DNA of 11,543 bases from NCBI GenBank assembly GCA_018660405.1, contig JABJKL010000222.1:1-11543 (forward strand). The letters run 5' to 3'. Position numbers and translations under genes: made by a program. Under the pieces are notes generated by a model. It worked only from the letters and a program-made list of their open reading frames with translations. It did no database searches and was not told the origin of the DNA. Position 1 is the first letter of the stretch, and each line of letters opens with the position of its first letter. Source of the stretch: Pseudomonadota bacterium (GTDB lineage Bacteria; Pseudomonadota; Gammaproteobacteria; Arenicellales; Arenicellaceae). Of this stretch, positions 7,043-11,543 are shown piece after piece.

Positions 7043-7721
7043 ACTCGACCGTTTGCGGAGGGGCAGATTTATTCTTTGCCCAGTAACTGTCGCTCGCTTT
7101 AGCTTCTTTCAGGTGAGCCATATCCTCCATTCCGGGGGCCATGGACCCGTCTTGCCCTGCCAGGATCTGATGATGTTCGATATTCAGGGTTCGCAGCCAG
7201 CGCTGCTGACCCATGGTAACGCCGACGAAATAACCCAGTTCGACAATTTCCGGGATTTCAAAATGCTTGTACAGCTCGTCCCATAAATGATCGGAACATT
7301 CCAGATCCCAAACAATTGCCTCGGTATAGCGCAGCGCTGCTTTCTGCCGCTCGTCGTGACGTTCGGACTTTTCGAAATTCATCAGATCCTTGTAGTCCTC
7401 TTCTATCAGCTGACCCGACTGCCGGGTTTTTTCCGATCGCTGGTTGCCGCAAAATTCGCATTTCACCGAGTGGGACACATAAATCCGGCACAATTCCTTG
7501 ATCGCATGTTCGCAAACACCTGTGTGAAAACAAGTCTTCCATGTATCGGCAAACGACCAGAAGGTTGCCGGCACATGGGCCCGAATCGCCTGACTTTCCG
7601 GGCGCGGCGTGCCTTCCCGAGCACACCGCAGGAATTCGTTATACATGTCCTTGTCGCCTTTCACATCTTGTGGATCGACATAAGGTATACGTAGTTTTTG
7701 CTCGCTCGTAGTTCTGCCCAT
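7041..7721 (-). CDS. AhpD-like carboxymuconolactone decarboxylase family protein
   Basis: A 226-residue protein with no signal peptide, built mostly of helices in the AhpD/CMD pattern: FLRCAREGTPRP and HVPATFWSFADTW early on, the core EHAIKELCRIYVSHSVKCEFCGNQR (71-95), then AALRYTEAIV (128-137) and EIPEIVELGYFVGVTMGQQR (155-174). In AhpD the catalytic set is Glu-x11-Cys-x2-Cys-x3-His. Here E76, C88 and C91 keep that spacing, but the His position is R95, and the His between the two cysteines is F90. It may be a thiol-disulfide or peroxide-handling enzyme with altered proton relay, but the substrate is unknown. A good sigma70-type promoter lies upstream (7760-7788). It is divergent from the beta-propeller gene and convergent with the Rid gene. 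Confidence 0.82.
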   Translation of the reverse strand: MGRTTSEQKLRIPYVDPQDVKGDKDMYNEFLRCAREGTPRPESQAIRAHVPATFWSFADTWKTCFHTGVCEHAIKELCRIYVSHSVKCEFCGNQRSEKTRQSGQLIEEDYKDLMNFEKSERHDERQKAALRYTEAIVWDLECSDHLWDELYKHFEIPEIVELGYFVGVTMGQQRWLRTLNIEHHQILAGQDGSMAPGMEDMAHLKEAKASDSYWAKNKSAPPQTVE

Positions 7722-7759
7722 AGCTCTGCCCTTATTATTGCCTGTAAGAGGGGACCGTC

Positions 7760-7788
7760 ATTATACACACCAAAATAATATGCGTTAA
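7760..7788 (-). promoter_or_regulatory. Likely sigma70 promoter of the AhpD-like gene
   Basis: On the minus strand, TTAACG (7783-7788; matches TTGACA at four of six positions) and a perfect TATAAT (7760-7765) are separated by 17 bases. The predicted transcript start would leave a leader of about 30 bases before the ATG at 7721. Confidence 0.5.
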
Positions 7789-7814
7789 TTGCCCGAATAT
7801 GCGCTTTATAGTTC

Positions 7815-7820
7815 TATAAT
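7815..7820 (+). promoter_or_regulatory. Candidate -10 box for the beta-propeller gene
   Basis: A perfect TATAAT lies 26 bases ahead of the ATG at 7847. No good -35 is found at 16-18 bases; the best, TTGCCC at 7789-7794, is 20 bases away. It may need an activator or be fortuitous. Confidence 0.35.
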
Positions 7821-7846
7821 TTCGTTTTTGCTTAAAGGCCTTCAGA

Positions 7847-9100
7847 ATGACTCCACATACCCTCGATTGTCGAGGTTTCTCACTACAACAGACCGGACTG
7901 ACGATACTCAAGACATACAACGCATCTGAAAGCGGCGCAGAGTTTACAGTGCTGATCGATACGCTGAACGCTGGCCTGCGTATGTGGCTTATCGAGGCGG
8001 GCGCGAAGCATTGGATCGAGTTTGAGACAGATCAAGGAGTCTGTCTGACCGTTCATCGTAGTCTTTCACCAGCGCAAGGCTCAATCCCCGGATTGCATCA
8101 TATAGTTGCTGCGGGCGACAGCGTTTGGGCATGCGAGCGTGACCGGCGTCTGCTTCGCGTGGACGCCGAATCAGGCGAAGTGGCACAAGTAGCAGAGATC
8201 GCGGTAAAGGCATCCCATCTTGCGGTTGACGCTGACCAGAAATGGATTTTCGTTGCAGATCCAGGCGCTAACGAACTATTGGCGATTGCGAGTGCGGATC
8301 TTTCAGTACAGCACCGTTGGGTCGCTCCAGGCGGACCTCAGCTTCCGCTAGTCACTGACGACGGCATCGTTTGCGTAACGGGCGGCGGGGCCAACGCGCT
8401 GACCATTGTTCGGCCCCGCGCTCAAGGCTACGAAGTGCAGACAATAGAAGTCGACGCCTGCCCGCATGACCCTCTCACCACACCTGATGGAAAGCGTGCT
8501 TTCATTCCCTGCGCCGGTGATGGCTCCGTCGTTAGCGTCGACCTCGAAGACGGGAGGATTCTGGGCCGATACAAAGCAGGCGATGGTTGCGCTCATCTTG
8601 CGTTGCACCCGGATGGCGAACGGCTTTATTCTGCCAATACTTTTGATGGCACCGTGAGTTGCTTGTCCGTGGAGGGCGATCTTCTTGGGCAGGAAGAAAG
8701 TGGCCCCTGGGCCCACCAACCGGCCATCTCGCCCGATGGACGTTTTGTGTATGTGGCCAATTTTTTCAATGACACGATTTCTGTGTTTGACCCTGACAGC
8801 ATGGAGAAAATTGCCAGTCTGGACACCGAACCGTATCCGCATGGCCTTGATATTTCGCCGGACGGGCGATGGATCGTTGCTACCGGTTTCTCTTCAGATC
8901 AAATCAGAATCTACAATGCAGCAACTATCACTGAAAACGTCAGCACCAAAAGCACGCGAATTGATGTAGGCCGCGGCTCTTCCCATATTGCGTTTCTTGC
9001 TGATCAGAAAATCGCCTTCGTCGCCTGTTCAGTAGATGACCATCTCGCACGTCTGGATTTGGACGCGATGACCTGCACCCAACGCATCAGTCTTAATTGA
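7847..9100 (+). CDS. YVTN-type beta-propeller protein with a degenerate TusA-like N-terminal domain
   Basis: A 417-residue protein with no signal peptide. Residues from about 80 to the end contain repeated four-strand blades of the YVTN/lactonase-like type, seen in HLALHPDGERLYSANTFDGT (250-269), QPAISPDGRFVYVANFFNDT (291-310) and HGLDISPDGRWIVATGFSSD (332-351), with more divergent blades before and after; seven is plausible. Residues 6-71 look like a TusA/SirA fold: LDCRG at the start, GAEFTVLID (30-38) like the family's GExLxVxxD strand, a helix with W47-L-I-E-A-G52, and a final strand ending LTVHR. The catalytic Cys-Pro of TusA (RGLxCPxP) is absent; here RGFSLQQT (9-16). A binding or scaffold role is more likely than sulfur transfer. 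AAAGG is upstream of the ATG. Propeller assignment is firm; the TusA-like part is a pattern-based inference. The substrate or partner is unknown. Confidence 0.8.
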   Translation: MTPHTLDCRGFSLQQTGLTILKTYNASESGAEFTVLIDTLNAGLRMWLIEAGAKHWIEFETDQGVCLTVHRSLSPAQGSIPGLHHIVAAGDSVWACERDRRLLRVDAESGEVAQVAEIAVKASHLAVDADQKWIFVADPGANELLAIASADLSVQHRWVAPGGPQLPLVTDDGIVCVTGGGANALTIVRPRAQGYEVQTIEVDACPHDPLTTPDGKRAFIPCAGDGSVVSVDLEDGRILGRYKAGDGCAHLALHPDGERLYSANTFDGTVSCLSVEGDLLGQEESGPWAHQPAISPDGRFVYVANFFNDTISVFDPDSMEKIASLDTEPYPHGLDISPDGRWIVATGFSSDQIRIYNAATITENVSTKSTRIDVGRGSSHIAFLADQKIAFVACSVDDHLARLDLDAMTCTQRISLN

Positions 9101-9118
9101 GCAGGCTCAATCAGACTG
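9088..9118. terminator. Long hairpin over the convergent 3' ends of the propeller and MFS genes
   Basis: Outer arms CAGTCT (9088-9093) and AGACTG (9113-9118) pair, then after a 2:1 bulge inner arms ATTGAGC (9096-9102) and GCTCAAT (9105-9111) pair around AG. The stem has 13 base pairs. The two stop codons (TGA at 9098-9100 on plus; TGA at 9107-9109 read on minus) both lie inside it. There is no T-tract, so it is not a standard intrinsic terminator, but it would form in either transcript and may act as a bidirectional stop or a 3'-end protector. Confidence 0.55.
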
Positions 9119-10390
9119 CGGAGCAACAGAATGACCGCCCAAGCGCGCCAGCACGGTGTAAAGCACGGCAAGAGTAAGCAAAAACGCGCCTATCGTAGAC
9201 CACACGGCTGATGGGTTGGATGGATCGACAAACGGCTGCACAATGATGGGCGAGAAAAACTGGCCTGCAAACATTGCCGTAGTAACCAGACCGACACCGA
9301 ATCCGCGCCGCATTGGCGATACGATCGACAAAATCCAGCTGCTGTGATTGGGCACGTAAAGGCCAAACCCAAGCCCGGCCAGAATCATCCCCAGCAGAAC
9401 GGTTGCGTAGCTGGATGCCCAAGCCACAACAAAATATCCAAGCCCCATAGACAGGAAAATAAACGCATAAATCGCAACATAATTCATACGCCGCTTGAAT
9501 TGATAATAGACCAGCGAGATCAACGCACCCACAGCATTACCAACAGCAACCCCCGCGCCCATCTCAAACGGTGTCGCATCAAACGCGTTAGCCAGATAAA
9601 ACGGCAATTGCACCAGGGTGACAAAAAATAGCCCTGAGGCCAGAAACGCCGATATAAAAACATAGGTCGAAGGCCAGAACGGAACAGCAGGCAAGCTTGT
9701 ACTGCTCGTCGGTTCAGAAATTGCCTTTATTGCTGGCAGGCTCTCACTGAGCGCAATGAGTCCGCTGGGCAGAATAAGGAACCCCAGCAGGTAACCGAGA
9801 AACGGCATTTGCCAGCTAAAATTGGCCATATAACCGCCCAGCAAAAGGAATATCACTGCACCAATCTTCATCGCTGTCCCTTGCCAGCCAACCACCTTGT
9901 TACGTTCGGCGCCCTGATAGTAGTCACCTACCATGGCTACCGTAGCGGTTTTTATGCCTGCGATCGTCACACCCAAAATGGCACGACCCACAAACATGAA
10001 CAAGAAGCTATCGGCGAAGTAACCCGATACGCCGCTAATACCAAAAATCAATAGCGAACCGTTGAGCAGGCTTTTTCTGCCAACATTGTCGCTCAGCCAA
10101 CCGACGATGGGCGCACTCACGATGATGAAGAGTGCCGGAATCGATAACAATATGAATTTGACCAGAAAAATCACATCGGGATTGCCTGGCAAAATGCTAA
10201 TCGCATTCAGGATAGCCCGTGCAAACGGCTCATTTTGGGCGTTTTGCGCAAATACCCTGGCAATTTCGGGCATCGCGGGGGATGCCAGCGGCGTAGCCAG
10301 CAAAGCAACTGCGGTCGCCGCCAGTATCACGAACAACCCGTGCCTGCTTAACTTAAGCTTGGGATCGGTCTCGAGTGTTCCTTCTGACAT
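9107..10390 (-). CDS. Major facilitator superfamily transporter
   Basis: A 427-residue inner-membrane secondary transporter with about twelve hydrophobic segments. TM1 is at about 17-37, a long periplasmic loop (41-75) precedes TM2, and the MFS motif A is clear in the TM2-TM3 loop as GWLSDNVGRK (97-106). A central hydrophilic linker (about 215-235, including SEPTSSTS) separates the two six-helix halves. Length is typical. The substrate cannot be read from the sequence; neighbouring catabolic/redox genes suggest an organic metabolite or, less likely, drug export. AGGA lies 8 bases ahead of the ATG. It follows the cytochrome c gene by 37 bases on the same strand, so they are probably cotranscribed. 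The 3' end abuts the convergent propeller gene. Confidence 0.93.
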   Translation of the reverse strand: MSEGTLETDPKLKLSRHGLFVILAATAVALLATPLASPAMPEIARVFAQNAQNEPFARAILNAISILPGNPDVIFLVKFILLSIPALFIIVSAPIVGWLSDNVGRKSLLNGSLLIFGISGVSGYFADSFLFMFVGRAILGVTIAGIKTATVAMVGDYYQGAERNKVVGWQGTAMKIGAVIFLLLGGYMANFSWQMPFLGYLLGFLILPSGLIALSESLPAIKAISEPTSSTSLPAVPFWPSTYVFISAFLASGLFFVTLVQLPFYLANAFDATPFEMGAGVAVGNAVGALISLVYYQFKRRMNYVAIYAFIFLSMGLGYFVVAWASSYATVLLGMILAGLGFGLYVPNHSSWILSIVSPMRRGFGVGLVTTAMFAGQFFSPIIVQPFVDPSNPSAVWSTIGAFLLTLAVLYTVLARLGGHSVAPQSD

Positions 10391-10427
10391 AGAAAATTCC
10401 TGACGGGCGAACAGCCGCGCCTAACTG

Positions 10428-10808
10428 TTACAGGCCACGTAGTATTGGGATATCCTCGACCTCAGGCGGCTCGGGAATAGAGCGCATGTAGTCGTAAATC
10501 GCCCGTAGTTGTGCATCGCTCAATATATTCGGCGAATACGCCGGCATGATCCTGGGCGGAGTACGCACCAGCGTTGAAAACGCCGAAAATGGATAGGTAG
10601 TCGGAGCAATTCTTGGCACGGGTGGCGCAGCTTGACTGCCCTGCCCTAAATACCCATGGCACTGGTGACAACCGAAATCCAGGTAGACCTTTTGACCTGC
10701 GGCTTGCGCGTCCTGCGCCATGCTTGTAGTAACACTACCAGCCAAGCATCCTAACAAGACAAGTGCTGCTGCATGACGTGACGTTCGAGAGCTTTTATAT
10801 TTCATCAT
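10428..10808 (-). CDS. Small class I cytochrome c, exported
   Basis: A 126-residue monohaem cytochrome c with a signal peptide (hydrophobic AAALVLLGCLAG, likely cut after SMA before QDAQ). The haem is attached at C47-H-Q-C50-H51 in FGCHQCHGYLGQG; M88 in RIMPAYSPNILSD is the expected sixth ligand, and LRAIYDYMRSIP (101-112) is the C-terminal helix typical of these domains. It would carry electrons in the periplasm, free or bound to a dehydrogenase. LLGC could be read as a lipobox, making it a lipoprotein; I favour cleavage later. I chose the ATG at 10806-10808 because GAGGGG (10816-10821) is well placed; an ATG at 10821-10823 that overlaps the upstream TGA as ATGA would add five residues. Tight coupling to the TPP enzyme gene is clear either way. 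Confidence 0.9.
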   Translation of the reverse strand: MMKYKSSRTSRHAAALVLLGCLAGSVTTSMAQDAQAAGQKVYLDFGCHQCHGYLGQGSQAAPPVPRIAPTTYPFSAFSTLVRTPPRIMPAYSPNILSDAQLRAIYDYMRSIPEPPEVEDIPILRGL

Positions 10809-10819
10809 TGACAGGCCCC

Positions 10820-11543
10820 TCATCTTGGCTGCGAAATAACATCGACCAGGGCGGGTTCGCCTTGCTCAACGACGTCGATGGCTTTCGCCAACGCGGATCG
10901 AAGTTCGTTAGGATCAGAAATCGGACCCGCTGACCATACACCCAGACTCTTGGCAAGACCTGCAAAATCAATTGCGGGATCGTTGAGCACATTGCCGGGC
11001 TCGAGCCCGCCGTCTGCACCGCGTTGCCGCCAAGCCGCCATCTTTTGCACGTGCATGACCTCCTGATGATAGGCACGATTGTTATGCACAACCGATAACA
11101 AGGGAATCTGATGGTGGGCCGCGGTCCAGTGAACACCGGAAACGTACATTGAATCGCCATCACCCGTTATACAAATTGGCAAGCGCCCATGCTCGCGATG
11201 AGCGAGCGCTGCACCGACCGAAGACGATGCACCATACCCTTGCCCATAGGCTCCGGAACCCCCATTGGTTTGGTAATGCTTCTCGATGTCCCACAAACGA
11301 GGCTCCCATCTGCCGTGCAGGTTATCGGGCGCTGTGAGTGCCCAATCCTTGTTTTTGACCAGGTCCCAGAGCTCCATGCACATGCGCGCCGTACTAATCG
11401 GGCTGGCATTCCAGGCGTATCGGGCAGCTTCGATGTCTGCACTTTTTCGCACAGCATACGCAGCCTTCCACTTATCTGCTCGATCTTCGATCTGTGAGCG
11501 TCGTGACCGGCTAATTTTCTGTCGTACGGCCTCGATCAAATAC
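10820..11543 (-). CDS. Thiamine-diphosphate-dependent enzyme, acetolactate-synthase-like (N-terminal part outside window)
   Basis: The C-terminal 240 or so residues of a TPP enzyme of the acetolactate synthase/benzoylformate decarboxylase superfamily. The cofactor motif GDG-x24-NN is present at 11078-11164 (GDGDSMYVSG...VVHNN), preceded by the glycine-rich GGSGAYGQGYGASSSVGAALA and followed by AIDFAGLAKSLGV and a typical ending GEPALVDVISQPR. The frame stays open to the window edge; the only start-like codon near there is a TTG, and the pyrimidine-binding and central domains are missing, so the gene continues beyond 11543. The residues seen do not identify the reaction; carboligase, decarboxylase or oxidase are all possible. 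The stop overlaps the ribosome site of the cytochrome c gene, so the two proteins are likely made together. Confidence 0.88.
   Translation of the reverse strand, partial: YLIEAVRQKISRSRRSQIEDRADKWKAAYAVRKSADIEAARYAWNASPISTARMCMELWDLVKNKDWALTAPDNLHGRWEPRLWDIEKHYQTNGGSGAYGQGYGASSSVGAALAHREHGRLPICITGDGDSMYVSGVHWTAAHHQIPLLSVVHNNRAYHQEVMHVQKMAAWRQRGADGGLEPGNVLNDPAIDFAGLAKSLGVWSAGPISDPNELRSALAKAIDVVEQGEPALVDVISQPR

Noticed and set aside
7258..7626. A 122-codon minus-strand frame overlapping the AhpD-like gene
   Set aside because: It is a shifted frame of the AhpD-like gene, with no recognisable domain; the other frame has clear family motifs.
8348..8842. A 164-codon minus-strand frame inside the propeller gene
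   Set aside because: It is antisense to a well-supported beta-propeller coding sequence and shows no family features.

Overview
The window looks like a chromosomal segment of a gammaproteobacterium, possibly marine. This rests on Gram-negative hallmarks (an RND-type tripartite efflux system with a TolC-family outer membrane protein, periplasmic signal peptides, a c-type cytochrome) and on the style of the copper-resistance genes. I cannot name a species from the sequence alone.

Bases 1-6128 form a copper/silver detoxification cluster, all on the minus strand. In transcription order it has: a P1B-type Cu(I) ATPase (copA, 3834-6128); a membrane-anchored cupredoxin-like protein (3468-3821); a small exported Cys/His/Met-rich protein resembling CopL (2863-3288); a TolC/CusC-family outer membrane channel (1331-2677); and a CusB-like periplasmic adaptor (1-1338), cut by the window edge. 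The RND pump gene (cusA) would be expected just beyond base 1. The logic is that the ATPase moves cytosolic Cu(I) to the periplasm, small periplasmic proteins bind or hand it on, and the tripartite pump expels it. The adaptor carries two tandem copies of a Met-rich metal-binding motif.

Bases 6129-7018 are a short plus-strand pair, divergent from copA: a GDCCVxC-family Cys-rich small protein and an exported Rid-family (YjgF/UK114) protein that lacks the catalytic arginine of RidA.

Bases 7041-11543 look like a different, metabolic or redox module. It holds an AhpD-like carboxymuconolactone decarboxylase family protein (minus), a seven-bladed-type YVTN beta-propeller protein (plus) whose N-terminus looks like a degenerate TusA domain, an MFS transporter (minus), a small class I cytochrome c (minus) and the C-terminal part of a thiamine-diphosphate enzyme (minus, cut by the window edge). 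The last three probably form one operon in the order TPP enzyme, cytochrome c, MFS; the first two are nearly overlapping. The substrate is not evident. The convergent propeller and MFS genes meet in a 6-bp gap that sits inside a long hairpin containing both stop codons.

No RNA genes, insertion sequences, CRISPR arrays or long gene-free stretches were seen. The strongest candidates for something undescribed are the TusA-like/propeller fusion with its redox neighbours, and the duplicated metal-binding motif in the adaptor.
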